Assembly: GCF_024753255.1 (NCBI RefSeq)
Contig: NZ_JANUHA010000003.1
Location: 124,001-188,000, forward strand
Length of the DNA: 64,000 nt
Direction: 5' to 3'
Source: Massilia agri
GTDB taxonomy: Bacteria > Pseudomonadota > Gammaproteobacteria > Burkholderiales > Burkholderiaceae_D
The notes below the pieces were generated by a model. It was not told the DNA's origin. It ran no database searches and saw only the letters and a program-made list of their open reading frames with translations. This document shows positions 34,406 through 45,028 of this stretch, piece by piece; positions within the stretch are counted from its first letter, which is position 1; every line of letters starts with the position of its first letter. A program made the position numbers and the translations under genes.

Positions 34406-35365
34406 ATGAACAAGCTCCAGGCCATGGAAGTGTTCATCCAGGTCGTCGACTGCGGCAGCTTCACCAAGGCGGCCGAAATGCTGAACCTGCCCAAGGCGAC
34501 GGTGTCGACGCTGGTGCAGACGCTGGAATCGACACTGTCGGTCAAGCTGCTGCACCGCACGACGCGCCAGGTCATGATCACCTCGGACGGCGCCGCCTAC
34601 TACGAGCGCTGCGTGCAGATCCTGTCGGACGTGCGCGACGCCGAGGAATCGCTGTCGCGCCACCGGCTCAGTCCCAGCGGGCGCCTGCGCGTGGATTCGC
34701 CCACCGGCCTGGCTTCCGAGATCCTGATTCCCGCCCTGCCCGCCTTCTTCGAGCGCTATCCGGACATCACCCTGGAACTGGGCAGCACCGACCGCCCGGT
34801 CGACCTGGTGGAAGAAGGCGTGGACTGCGCGGTGCGCGGCGGGGAGCTGATCGACCCGAACCTGATCGCGCGCCGCATCGGCGTGATCAACTTCATGACC
34901 TGCGCCTCGCCCGACTACATCGCCCGCAACGGCATGCCCCAGCACCCGCGCGACCTCGAGCGCCACCGCTGCGTCAACTACTTCTCGGCCAAGAACGGCA
35001 AGATCCTCAACTGGGATTTCACGCGCGACGGCGAACGGATCGAGGTTGCCCTGCCCGGCGCCATCGCGCTCAACGATTCCAACGCCTACGTCCAGGCGGG
35101 GCTGGCGGGCCTGGGCGTCATCATGATGACCGACTACCTTCTGACCGCACACATCGCGGCGGGGCGCATGGTCCCGGTGCTGCAGGAGTGGCGCAGCGAC
35201 CCGCTGCCGGTGCACATCGTGTATCCGCAGAACCGTCACCTGTCGGCCAAGGTGCGGGTGTTCGTGGAGTGGGTCTCGGAACTGTTCGCGGCGCATCCGA
35301 ACCTGCGCCTGCAGACGCCGCGCCCGAGCGCCGTGCCGGCTGATTTGCAGCTGGAGACCGTGTAG
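34406..35365 (+). CDS. LysR family transcriptional regulator
   Basis: A 319-residue regulator. The start MNKLQAMEVF at 34406 has AAAGGGAG upstream. The winged HTH spans about residues 1-60 (SFTKAAEMLNLPKATVSTLVQTLE), then LLHRTTRQVMITSDG. The effector domain has the CrgA/DmlR-group features SPSGRLRVDSPTGLA and SPDYIARNGMPQHPRDLE. It is divergent from the 71-residue/hydrolase-fold pair and upstream of the RND pump region. CrgA-like regulators near efflux pumps often control them, but here the target is inferred only. Confidence 0.92.
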   Translation: MNKLQAMEVFIQVVDCGSFTKAAEMLNLPKATVSTLVQTLESTLSVKLLHRTTRQVMITSDGAAYYERCVQILSDVRDAEESLSRHRLSPSGRLRVDSPTGLASEILIPALPAFFERYPDITLELGSTDRPVDLVEEGVDCAVRGGELIDPNLIARRIGVINFMTCASPDYIARNGMPQHPRDLERHRCVNYFSAKNGKILNWDFTRDGERIEVALPGAIALNDSNAYVQAGLAGLGVIMMTDYLLTAHIAAGRMVPVLQEWRSDPLPVHIVYPQNRHLSAKVRVFVEWVSELFAAHPNLRLQTPRPSAVPADLQLETV

Positions 35366-35412
35366 AATCGGGCAGGATGGGAAAAATCGGACAACAGATC
35401 CAGGAGACAGAC

Positions 35413-35859
35413 ATGAACCCCAGTTCGCAGCCCCGCAACATCGACATCCTGCTGGCGCGCTACGCCGAAAGCCACCGCAACCACACCAACGAGATCATCC
35501 ACTTCGTGTGCATCCCGCTGATCGTCCTGAGCCTGCTGGGCATCCTGTGGGCGATCCATCCGGTGGTGGCGGTCGCGACGACGCTCGCCTCGCTCTATTA
35601 CTACACCAAGCTGTCGCGCCAGTTCGCGCTCGGCATGGGCGTAATGAGCGCGGTGATGCTGGGGATCCTGGCGATCATGCCGGAGTACACCGTGCTGCCG
35701 GTGTCGATCGCGATCTTCGTGGTGGCCTGGATCGGGCAGTTCATCGGCCACAAGATCGAAGGGAAGAAGCCCTCGTTTTTCGAGGACCTGCGCTTCCTGC
35801 TCATCGGGCCGCTGTTCGTACTGTCGTTCCTGTACCGCCGCCTGAATTTCGCTTATTGA
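35413..35859 (+). CDS. Mpo1-like (DUF962) membrane protein
   Basis: A 148-residue protein with about four hydrophobic helices. The DUF962/YGL010w-like pattern is clear: HRNHTNEIIHFVCIPLI near the start and GHKIEGKKPSFFEDLRFLL near the end, with the histidines that bind Fe in yeast Mpo1. Mpo1 is a dioxygenase that alpha-oxidises 2-hydroxy fatty acids. The bacterial role is presumably in fatty acid or membrane lipid turnover, by inference. AGGAGACAG precedes the ATG. It lies 48 bp after the LysR gene on the same strand. Confidence 0.85.
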   Translation: MNPSSQPRNIDILLARYAESHRNHTNEIIHFVCIPLIVLSLLGILWAIHPVVAVATTLASLYYYTKLSRQFALGMGVMSAVMLGILAIMPEYTVLPVSIAIFVVAWIGQFIGHKIEGKKPSFFEDLRFLLIGPLFVLSFLYRRLNFAY

Positions 35860-35920
35860 TGCCTGGTGGCTGGCGACGCCGGCCACTGCAACAAATCGCG
35901 GGACGACGTATACTCCCGCG

Positions 35921-36859
35921 ATGCCCTCCTCCGCCCTCTTCACCATCGCCTCCCTGATCTGGGGCTCGACCTTTTTCGCCATCACCCTGCAGCTGGGCGA
36001 GGCGCCGCCCGCCGTCTCGGTGGCCTACCGCTTCTTCCTGGCCGCCGCCACGCTCTTCGTGATTTGCCTGGTCAAGCGCGACCGCCTGGCGCTGCCATGG
36101 CGCGTGCACAAGTGGATGGCGCTGCAGGGCGTGCTGACCTTCTGCATCTCCTACCTGTGCACCTACGAGTCCGAACAGTACGTGGTCTCGGGCCTGGTGG
36201 CCGTGGTATTCGCGCTGATGGTGTTCTGGACGCCGCTTCTGAGCAGCCTGTTCTTCGGCACCGTCATCAACCGCCGCACCATCGGCTGCGGGGTCGCCGC
36301 GATCGCCGGCGTGGCGCTGCTGTTCTGGCATTCGATCGGCGCCGCCTGGGCCGACTTCCAGGCCGGAGGCAGTGCGAAATTCATTGCCGGCGTGGTGCTG
36401 GCCCTGGCCGCGACCATCGCCAGCTCGGCCGGCAGCATCGTGGTCAGCAAGGTCAAGGAAGAATGCGAGAACCTGCCCCTGACGATGGCCTGGTCGATGC
36501 TGTGGGGCGCTTCGCTCGTCACCGTCTGGGCGCTCGCGCACGGGGACAGCTTCGTGATTCCGGCAAGCGCCACCTACTGGGGCGGCCTGGTCTACCTGTC
36601 GATCTTCGGCTCCGTGATCGCCTTCTTCGCCTACTTCACGCTCATCGGCCGCATCGGCGCGCAGAAGACCGTCTACATCGGCGTGATCACGCCCGTGCTG
36701 TCGGTGCTGCTGTCGATCCAGCTCGAAGGCTACCGCCCCGGTCCCATCGAATTTGCCGGCATGGTCCTGTGCCTGGCCAGCGTGGCCTGGGCCCTGCGCG
36801 CACCCGCAGCGAAACCCGTGCAATCCGCCAACCTGAACAACCCACTCGAAACACCATGA
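35921..36859 (+). CDS. EamA/DMT family transporter
   Basis: A 312-residue protein with ten predicted membrane helices arranged as two EamA repeats. The N-terminal segment LIWGSTFFAITLQLGEAPPA carries the typical WGS motif, and FAYFTLIGRIGAQKTVYIGVITPV is the second-repeat counterpart. Members export amino acids, nucleosides or other small metabolites; the substrate here is unknown. Its stop overlaps the start of the GNAT gene by 4 bp, so the two are translated together. Confidence 0.9.
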   Translation: MPSSALFTIASLIWGSTFFAITLQLGEAPPAVSVAYRFFLAAATLFVICLVKRDRLALPWRVHKWMALQGVLTFCISYLCTYESEQYVVSGLVAVVFALMVFWTPLLSSLFFGTVINRRTIGCGVAAIAGVALLFWHSIGAAWADFQAGGSAKFIAGVVLALAATIASSAGSIVVSKVKEECENLPLTMAWSMLWGASLVTVWALAHGDSFVIPASATYWGGLVYLSIFGSVIAFFAYFTLIGRIGAQKTVYIGVITPVLSVLLSIQLEGYRPGPIEFAGMVLCLASVAWALRAPAAKPVQSANLNNPLETP

Positions 36860-37347
36860 CCACTTTCACCACCCGCCCCGCGACCACGCAAGACATCCCC
36901 CACATCATGTCGATGATCAGGGAGCTTGCGGTGTTCGAAAAACTCGAGCATATGGTGGTCGCCACCGACGAACTGCTGCACGAAGGACTGTTCGGCCAAC
37001 GTCCGTCCTGCGAAGCGATCATGGGCGAGGAAGACGGCGAAGTGGTCTGCTTCGCCCTGTTCTTCCATAACTTCTCGACCTTCCTGACGAAAAAGGGCTT
37101 GTACCTGGAGGACCTCTACGTGCGCCAGTCGCACCGCGGCAAGGGCTATGGCACCAGGATGCTGACCCGCCTCGCGCAGATCGCGGTCGAGCGCCAGTGC
37201 GGCCGCTTCGAGTGGTCGGTGCTGGACTGGAACGAACCGGCGATCCAGTTCTACAAGGCCATGGGCGCGGACATCCTGCCCGACTGGCGTATTTGCCGCG
37301 TCACCGGCGACAGCCTGGCGGCGCTGGCGGAACGCCGCGCCTGCTAG
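36856..37347 (+). CDS. GNAT family N-acetyltransferase
   Basis: A 163-residue acetyltransferase of the diamine/spermidine acetyltransferase-like subgroup. It has TRPATTQDIPHIMSMIREL at the N-terminus, YLEDLYVRQSHRGKGYGTRM with the acetyl-CoA pyrophosphate loop (R/Q-x-x-G-x-G/A), and EWSVLDWNEPAIQFYKAMG. It transfers an acetyl group from acetyl-CoA to an amine; a polyamine is plausible. It overlaps the EamA transporter gene, which may export the product. A terminator hairpin follows. Confidence 0.88.
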   Translation: MTTFTTRPATTQDIPHIMSMIRELAVFEKLEHMVVATDELLHEGLFGQRPSCEAIMGEEDGEVVCFALFFHNFSTFLTKKGLYLEDLYVRQSHRGKGYGTRMLTRLAQIAVERQCGRFEWSVLDWNEPAIQFYKAMGADILPDWRICRVTGDSLAALAERRAC

Positions 37348-37363
37348 GGGCGCACAAGAAAAA

Positions 37364-37390
37364 GCCCACGGACCAGAAGGCGCCGTGGGC
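37364..37390 (-). terminator. Terminator between convergent GNAT gene and hut operon
   Basis: Stem GCCCACGG/CCGTGGGC. On the minus strand it is followed by a TTTTTC tract, suiting the hut operon, though it lies 255 bp past hutI. It may also serve the plus-strand GNAT gene. The stretch 37391-37645 holds no gene that I can support. Confidence 0.65.
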
Positions 37391-37645
37391 GAACCCATTT
37401 TCGTCAAATGGGGAGGGGAGATGGTGAATCACACGGGTTCACTATAGGCGTCGATTCTTAAGCGGCAATGAAGCTTTACAACTCGTTACCGTTGTTACGA
37501 CACCAACTGCTTCTTTCTAGCGTGTGACGCGATCCGTTCAGTCCATCATTCCCCAGTTGTAAACAGGCGATTTGATGCCTGTCAAAAACACTTCTATTGA
37601 CAGTCCCCGGCATGCGGGAGCGCAGCTTTTCCGCAGCGCTTCGGC

Positions 37646-38866
37646 TCAGGCGGCGATATGGGCGCCGCGTAAGATGCCGCCGTTCACCACGGCGCGACAG
37701 GGGTTCGACCCCATCGCATATGCCAGGTCGGCCGGTCGGGCAATGTCCCACAGCGCCATGTCGGCCACCTTCCCTACTTCCAGGGTGCCGATCTGCCCGT
37801 GCAGGCCGAGTGCGCGCGCCCCATGGATGGTGGCGCCGAGCAGGGCTTCCTGCGGCGTCAGGCGCCACAGGGTGCAGGCCATGTTCATCGCCAGCAGCAG
37901 GGACGTCATCGGCGACGTCCCCGGGTTGCAGTCGGTGGCGACGGCCATCGGCACGCCGGCTTCGCGCAGTGCGGCGACCGGTGGCGGCGTGGACTCGCGC
38001 AGGAAATAGTAGGCGCCCGGCAGCAGCACGGCCACGGTGCCGGCGGCCGCCATGGCATCGATGCCGGCCTGGTCCAGGTATTCGAGGTGGTCGGCCGACA
38101 GGCCGCCATAGCGCGCCACGAGCGCCGCGCCGCCCTGGCTTGATAACTGCTCGGCATGCAGCTTGACGGGCAGGCCGAGCCTGCGCGCCGCCTCGAACAC
38201 GCGCTCGGCCTGCGCATGGGTGAAACCGATGCGTTCGCAGAAGGCGTCCACCGCGTCGACCAGGCCATGGCGGGCAAGCTGCGGCAGCATTTCGCTGCAC
38301 AGCGCGTCCACATAGTCGTCGGGGCGGCCCGCGAATTCCGGCGGCAGCGCGTGGGCGCCGAGGAAGGTGGTGGCGACCCGCACCGGCAGGCGCCCGGCGA
38401 CCTGGCGCGCGGCGCGCAGCATGCGCTCCTCGGCGCCCGCTTCGAGGCCGTAGCCGGACTTGATCTCGAGCGTGGTGACGCCTTCGGACAGCAGCCGGGC
38501 CACGCGCGGCAGGCTTTGCGCCAGCAGGGTGTCGACATCGGCCTCGCGTGTGGCGCGCACCGTCGACATGATGCCCCCGCCCTGGCGTGCGATGTCTTCA
38601 TAGGTGGCGCCGTTCAGGCGCGCTTCCCACTCGTTGCTGCGGTTGCCGGCGTGGACGATGTGGGTGTGGCAGTCGACCAGGCCGGGCGTCATCCAGGCGC
38701 CGCCGCAGTCGTATTCGCTCGATGCCTGCGGCTTTGCCGCGCGCGGACCGATCCAGGCGATGCGTCCATCCCGGACGGCGAGCGCGGCGTCCTCGATCTC
38801 GCCGTAGCCGCCGACCATCGTCGCGAGACGGACGTTGGTGAACAGCAGGTCCGCCACCTCACTCAT
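37646..38866 (-). CDS. hutI: Imidazolonepropionase
   Basis: A 406-residue amidohydrolase, the usual HutI length. It has the N-terminal metal motif [12 protein letters not shown], followed by [21 protein letters not shown], and [14 protein letters not shown], all typical of HutI. Later metal and substrate residues are in [12 protein letters not shown] and [10 protein letters not shown]. It opens the ring of 4-imidazolone-5-propionate to N-formimino-glutamate, the third step of histidine degradation. It is the last gene of the hut operon and overlaps hutD by 8 bp. Confidence 0.95.
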   Translation of the reverse strand: MSEVADLLFTNVRLATMVGGYGEIEDAALAVRDGRIAWIGPRAAKPQASSEYDCGGAWMTPGLVDCHTHIVHAGNRSNEWEARLNGATYEDIARQGGGIMSTVRATREADVDTLLAQSLPRVARLLSEGVTTLEIKSGYGLEAGAEERMLRAARQVAGRLPVRVATTFLGAHALPPEFAGRPDDYVDALCSEMLPQLARHGLVDAVDAFCERIGFTHAQAERVFEAARRLGLPVKLHAEQLSSQGGAALVARYGGLSADHLEYLDQAGIDAMAAAGTVAVLLPGAYYFLRESTPPPVAALREAGVPMAVATDCNPGTSPMTSLLLAMNMACTLWRLTPQEALLGATIHGARALGLHGQIGTLEVGKVADMALWDIARPADLAYAMGSNPCRAVVNGGILRGAHIAA

Positions 38867-39461
38867 AATATGTCTCGTCCTCTTCGTCGCCGTGGTACCA
38901 GACGTCGACGATGTAGACCATGCCCTGCCCCTCCAGCTTCCAGACGGAGCCGCCTTCGAGCACCACCGCGTCGTAGCGCACCAGGCCGATGCGCTCGCCT
39001 TCGTTGCGCAGTTCCAGCGCGTCGCCCTCGGCCAGGAACAGCACCGTCACGTCGGCGCGCGCCACGAAGGTCGAGTCGCCCGACAGGCGCCGGCGTCCGA
39101 AGGTGTGGTAGCAGCGCTCGCTGCGCGTCATGGCGTTGAAGTCGGTGCTGCCGCCGCGATTGAGCTTGGCCTCGACCTTCGAGCTGCCGTCGAAAGCGAC
39201 CACCGGATCGGCATCGGTGACCAGGGTCGGCTCGCCGTCGATTTCCAATGTCATGCCGTGCCCCTCGACCAATGCCAGGGTACGGTCCACGCCGGGGAAC
39301 AGGGAAAAAGCGCCATCCTTTTCGATGGTGGCCAGGCTGACGCGCCAGTCGAAGTCCTCGAAGCCGGAATCCGGCGGGCCGATGGCGATTTCGGTCGTGC
39401 TGCCGCCGCCGTTCTTCCACGGCACCGGAGCGAGCGCCGCGAAGGGGATCAGAGTGGTCAT
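38859..39461 (-). CDS. hutD: HutD family protein
   Basis: A 200-residue cupin-fold protein. The family start [17 protein letters not shown] and the segment [31 protein letters not shown] identify HutD. In Pseudomonas, HutD sets an upper limit on hut operon activity, apparently by binding formylglutamate; a similar governor role is inferred here. The tail is unusually acidic ([12 protein letters not shown]). It overlaps hutF and hutI at its ends, so it is firmly part of the operon. Confidence 0.93.
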   Translation of the reverse strand: MTTLIPFAALAPVPWKNGGGSTTEIAIGPPDSGFEDFDWRVSLATIEKDGAFSLFPGVDRTLALVEGHGMTLEIDGEPTLVTDADPVVAFDGSSKVEAKLNRGGSTDFNAMTRSERCYHTFGRRRLSGDSTFVARADVTVLFLAEGDALELRNEGERIGLVRYDAVVLEGGSVWKLEGQGMVYIVDVWYHGDEEDETYYE

Positions 39462-40825
39462 TGGCTTACCTCCCGTAGTTCATTGACTGCATCCCGGTAG
39501 CGCCGCGCGATCGCGTCCTGCGCCACGTGGCGGCCGCCCTGCACCACCCAGCGTCCGCCGCACAGAACGTCGCGCACCAGGTTGTCGTTACCGCAGAACA
39601 GGAAGCGGCCCAGCACTTCCTCGTCCCGTACGCCGTCCAGGTTCGGGTGGCTGTCGTCCAGCACCAGCAGGTCCGCACGCAGGCCGACGGCGAGCGCGCC
39701 GACCTTGCGGCCGGCCGCCTGGGCGCCGCCACGCAAGGCAGCTTGCCACAAGTACTGGCCGACGTCGCGCTGTTGGGACGTGAAGGCGACGTTGCGGCGC
39801 TGATGCTGCAGGCGCTGGCCGTATTCCAGCCAGCGCAGCTCCTCGACCGGGCTTTGCGACACGTGGCTGTCGCTGCCGATGCCGAAGCGTCCGCCCGCAT
39901 CGATGAAGGGCCGCAGCGGGAACAGGCCGTCGCCGAGGTTGGCCTCGGTGGTCGGGCACAGGCCGGCCACGGCGCCGCTGCGGGCGATCGCCTGCACTTC
40001 CTGGTCGTTCAGGTGGGTGGCGTGCACCAGGCACCAGCGCTCGTCGACCGCGACCTGGTCCATCAGGTATTCGACCGACCGCTTGCCACAAAACGCGAGG
40101 CTCTGCTCCACCTCCCCCTGCTGCTCGGCGATATGGATGTGCAGCGGGCGCCCTTGCGGCAAGGCCGCGGACAGTTCCCGGATCTGCGCGATGGTGGCCG
40201 CGCGCAGCGAGTGCGGCGCCGCGCCGACCTCGAGCTGGCCGCCGCGCAAGGGCGACAGCGCGTCCACGATGCCGAGGATGTCGTCGACACCGGTGCGGAA
40301 GCGCCGTTGCTCGGGTTTGAGGGGCTGTTCGCCGAAACCGGCGTGGCTGTACAGCACCGGCAGCAGGGTCAGGCCCATGCCGGTGGCGTGGGAGGCAGCA
40401 GCGACGCGCTCGGCCGTCTCCGCAGGGCGCGCATAGGCTTCGCCGCCCGGCGCGCGCTGCAGGTAGTGGAATTCGCACACCGAGGTGTAGCCGTGACGCA
40501 GGCACTCCGCGAACAGCTGGGCGGCGATCGCCTCGATCTGCCCAGGCGTGATGCGGGCGGCGAAGCGGTACATCAGGTCGCGCCAGGTCCAGAAGCTGTC
40601 CGGGCCCTCGCCCGCCACCTCGGTCAGGCCGCCCAGTGCGCGCTGGAAGGCGTGCGAATGCAGGTTGACCATGCCCGGCAGGACGTGGTCGGCGCGCGGC
40701 ACGCCCAGTGGAGCCGTGGCCTGGGCCTCGACCCGCGTCAGGTCGCCGTGCGCATCCCATTCGAGCAGCACGTCGCGCCGCCAGCCGTCCGGCAGCAATG
40801 CATGGCGCGCGAACAGGGCTCTCAT
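39458..40825 (-). CDS. hutF: Formimidoylglutamate deiminase
   Basis: A 455-residue amidohydrolase starting at MRALFARHALLPDG (40825). It shows NLHSHAFQRALGG with the first zinc histidines, the HIAEQQGEVEQSL segment carrying another metal ligand, HATHLND, and GSDSHVSQSP with the catalytic aspartate. HutF deiminates N-formimino-glutamate to N-formyl-glutamate and ammonia, the first half of the two-step branch that replaces formiminoglutamase. It overlaps hutG (upstream) and hutD (downstream) by 4 bp each. Confidence 0.95.
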   Translation of the reverse strand: MRALFARHALLPDGWRRDVLLEWDAHGDLTRVEAQATAPLGVPRADHVLPGMVNLHSHAFQRALGGLTEVAGEGPDSFWTWRDLMYRFAARITPGQIEAIAAQLFAECLRHGYTSVCEFHYLQRAPGGEAYARPAETAERVAAASHATGMGLTLLPVLYSHAGFGEQPLKPEQRRFRTGVDDILGIVDALSPLRGGQLEVGAAPHSLRAATIAQIRELSAALPQGRPLHIHIAEQQGEVEQSLAFCGKRSVEYLMDQVAVDERWCLVHATHLNDQEVQAIARSGAVAGLCPTTEANLGDGLFPLRPFIDAGGRFGIGSDSHVSQSPVEELRWLEYGQRLQHQRRNVAFTSQQRDVGQYLWQAALRGGAQAAGRKVGALAVGLRADLLVLDDSHPNLDGVRDEEVLGRFLFCGNDNLVRDVLCGGRWVVQGGRHVAQDAIARRYRDAVNELREVSQ

Positions 40826-41610
40826 GCGCGCACCCAGTCGGCCGCGGCCTTGACCATGTCCTTCAGCAGGGGCTGGACCTCGCCTGCGACCTCGGGACGG
40901 TACTCGAAAGGCGGCGCTTCGTTCATGTACAGGCACTGGCACATCTCGAGCTGGATCGCGTGCACGCCCTGCGCCGGCTGGCCATACTTGCGCGTGATGT
41001 GGCCGCCCTTGAAGCGGCCGTTCACGGCGATGCTGAAGCGGTCCTGGGCGCGTGCGACACCGACCACGGCCTCCTGCAATCCGGGATCGCAGGACGCGCC
41101 ATCCGCGGTGCCGAAGTTCAGGTCCGGCAGGCGGCCCTCGAAGAAGCGCGGCACGATGGAGGCGATCGAGTGCGCATCCCACAGCACCACGCGACCGAAC
41201 TCACGTTTCAAGCGGTCGAGTTCCTCGCGCAGCTGTTCGTGGTAAGGCATCCAGTAACGTTCCAGGCGCCGCCGCACTTCAAGCTCATCGGGCGTGCGGC
41301 CTTCCAGGTAGAGGCTCTCGCGGCCGAAGGTGTCGACCGGACACAGTCCCGTGGTGTCCATGCCCGGATACAGATTGGTGTTCTCGGGCGGACGGTTCAG
41401 GTCGATGAGATAGCGCGACCAGCGCGCCGAGATGGTCGACACGCCCATCTCTTCCAGGAAGCCGTACAGTTCCGGCAGGTGCCAGTCGGTGTCGGCGGTC
41501 GACGCCGCGCAGGGCGTCATGGTCGCCAACACCTCGTCCGGGATGTCGGTGCCCGCATGGGGCATCGACACGAGCATGGGGAGCCTGCCTGCCTTGAACC
41601 GGAAATCCAT
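40822..41610 (-). CDS. hutG: N-formylglutamate deformylase
   Basis: A 262-residue zinc hydrolase. MLVSMPHAGTDIP near the start, RYLIDLNRPPEN, WDAHSI, and NGRFKGGHITRKYG are the family motifs, with metal-binding histidines in PHAG and DAHSI. It converts N-formyl-glutamate to glutamate and formate, ending the HutF branch of histidine degradation. It overlaps hutF by 4 bp and follows hutH by 30 bp. Confidence 0.94.
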   Translation of the reverse strand: MDFRFKAGRLPMLVSMPHAGTDIPDEVLATMTPCAASTADTDWHLPELYGFLEEMGVSTISARWSRYLIDLNRPPENTNLYPGMDTTGLCPVDTFGRESLYLEGRTPDELEVRRRLERYWMPYHEQLREELDRLKREFGRVVLWDAHSIASIVPRFFEGRLPDLNFGTADGASCDPGLQEAVVGVARAQDRFSIAVNGRFKGGHITRKYGQPAQGVHAIQLEMCQCLYMNEAPPFEYRPEVAGEVQPLLKDMVKAAADWVRA

Positions 41611-41640
41611 GTCCTCTCCAAATAGATTAACGAAGATTGA

Positions 41641-43188
41641 TTACGGGTGCAGCACGGTGAACAGTTCCTTGCACGAGGCCGACAGTTCGCCCTCGACCAC
41701 CATCTTGCGCGCAGCCTCGATGTCCGGAGCGAAGAAGCGGTCCGCATCGTAGGGCGCCACGCGCGAACGCAGCTGGGCGTGCACGTGCTCCAGGTGGTCG
41801 GAACTCGTCAATGGCCGGTGGAACTCGATGCCCTGGGCCGCCGCCAGCAACTCGATGCCGACGATAACCGCCGTATTGTGCGCCATCTGGTCCAGACGGC
41901 GCGCCGCGAAGGTGGCCATGCTGACGTGGTCTTCCTGGTTGGCCGAGGTTGGCAGGCTGTCGACGCTGGCCGGATGGGCCAGGGACTTGTTTTCCGAGGC
42001 CAGCGCGGCGGCCGTGACGTGGGCGATCATGAAGCCCGAGTTCAGGCCCGGCTCCTTCACCAGGAAGGCCGGCAGGCCGGACAGGTTGGCGTCGATCAGC
42101 AGGGCGATGCGGCGTTCGGACAGGGCGCCGATCTCGGCGATGGCCAGGGCCAGGGTGTCGGCGGCGAAGGCCACCGGCTCGGCGTGGAAGTTACCGCCCG
42201 AGATGATCGCCCCATCCTCCGGGAACAGCAGCGGGTTGTCGGTCACCGCGTTGGCCTCGATCAGCAGGGTCCGGCCGGCATTGGCGATCAGGTCCATGGC
42301 GGCGCCCATCACCTGGGGCTGGCAGCGCAGGCTGTAGGGGTCCTGCACGCGCTCGTCGCCCACCAGGTGGGAGGCGCGGATGGCGCTGCCCTTGACCAGT
42401 TCGCGGTAGATGTGGGCCGCCGCGATCTGGCCGGGCTGGCCGCGTACCGCGTGGATGCGGGGGTCGAAAGGCGCATCGCTGCCGCGCGCCGCGTCGACCG
42501 ACAGGGAACCGGCCACCATGCCCGCCTCCAGCAGGCGCTCGGCCATGAACAGGCCGTGCAGGGCCAGCGCGGTCGAGACCTGGGTGCCGTTGATCAGGGC
42601 CAGGCCCTCTTTCGCGGCCAGGGTGACGGGCTCGATGCCGGCGGCCTTCAGGGCTGCGGAGGCTTCCATCAGTTCGCCACGATAACGCACCGGGCCGACG
42701 CCCAGCATGGCCAGGGTCATGTGGGCCAGCGGCGCCAGGTCGCCCGAGGCGCCGACCGAGCCTTGACTCGGAATCGCCGGCATGATGCCCGCGTTGTACA
42801 GGGCAATCAGGGTCTCGATGATCAGCGGGCGCACGCCCGAGTAGCCGCGCGCCAGGCTGCCGATCTTGGTCAGCACGATCAGGCGGACGATGTTGTCGGC
42901 GATGAGTTCACCGGTGCCCACCGCATGCGACAGGATCAGGTTGCGCTGCAGCGCTTCCAGCTGGTCGTTCGGGATGTGGGCCTTGGCCAGGATGCCGAAG
43001 CCGGTGTTGATGCCATAGGCCGGGTCGCCCTTGGCGGTGATCTTCTGGACCAGGGCGCAGGAAGCCTCGACCGCGGCCCAGGCTTCGGGTGCGAGTTTCA
43101 CAGGCACGTGGGCGGCCCAGACGGCGCGCAGGTCGGCCAGGCGAAGTTCACCCGGTTGCAAAGTCAGATGGTGGTGCGAATCGTTCAT
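41641..43188 (-). CDS. hutH: Histidine ammonia-lyase
   Basis: A 515-residue enzyme, normal for the family. The MIO prosthetic group forms from A147-S148-G149 in [15 protein letters not shown]. Other conserved parts are [22 protein letters not shown] and the C-terminal [10 protein letters not shown]. It removes ammonia from L-histidine to give urocanate, the first step of the pathway. It lies 11 bp after hutU and 30 bp before hutG. Confidence 0.97.
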   Translation of the reverse strand: MNDSHHHLTLQPGELRLADLRAVWAAHVPVKLAPEAWAAVEASCALVQKITAKGDPAYGINTGFGILAKAHIPNDQLEALQRNLILSHAVGTGELIADNIVRLIVLTKIGSLARGYSGVRPLIIETLIALYNAGIMPAIPSQGSVGASGDLAPLAHMTLAMLGVGPVRYRGELMEASAALKAAGIEPVTLAAKEGLALINGTQVSTALALHGLFMAERLLEAGMVAGSLSVDAARGSDAPFDPRIHAVRGQPGQIAAAHIYRELVKGSAIRASHLVGDERVQDPYSLRCQPQVMGAAMDLIANAGRTLLIEANAVTDNPLLFPEDGAIISGGNFHAEPVAFAADTLALAIAEIGALSERRIALLIDANLSGLPAFLVKEPGLNSGFMIAHVTAAALASENKSLAHPASVDSLPTSANQEDHVSMATFAARRLDQMAHNTAVIVGIELLAAAQGIEFHRPLTSSDHLEHVHAQLRSRVAPYDADRFFAPDIEAARKMVVEGELSASCKELFTVLHP

Positions 43189-43199
43189 GCTCTTGCTCT

Positions 43200-44903
<1,704 letters not shown>

Positions 44904-44931
44904 GGCGGCTCCTGGGTTGGAATCTGCAATG

Positions 44932-44960
44932 AGTCTAGGTTGTCTATACAACCAAGTCAA
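44932..44960 (-). promoter_or_regulatory. hut operon promoter with embedded HutC-type operator
   Basis: On the minus strand a -35 TTGACT and a -10 TAGACT are separated by exactly 17 bp. The spacer holds the palindrome GGTTGT-CTAT-ACAACC (44938-44953). Its TTGTNTATACAA-like core matches the known HutC operator pattern. A repressor bound there would block polymerase directly. Confidence 0.8.
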
Positions 44961-44994
44961 CCACTTTCATCGTTACGCTTGATGCCTTTCACGG

Positions 44995-45022
44995 GGGTGG
45001 GCGACGGACCCGCCGCCCACCC
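44995..45022 (-). terminator. Hairpin after amidohydrolase gene
   Basis: Perfect 9-bp stem GGGTGGGCG/CGCCCACCC with a 10-base loop, just past the stop of the amidohydrolase and before the hut promoter. It lacks a T tract. Confidence 0.45.
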
Positions 45023-45028
45023 GGGCGC

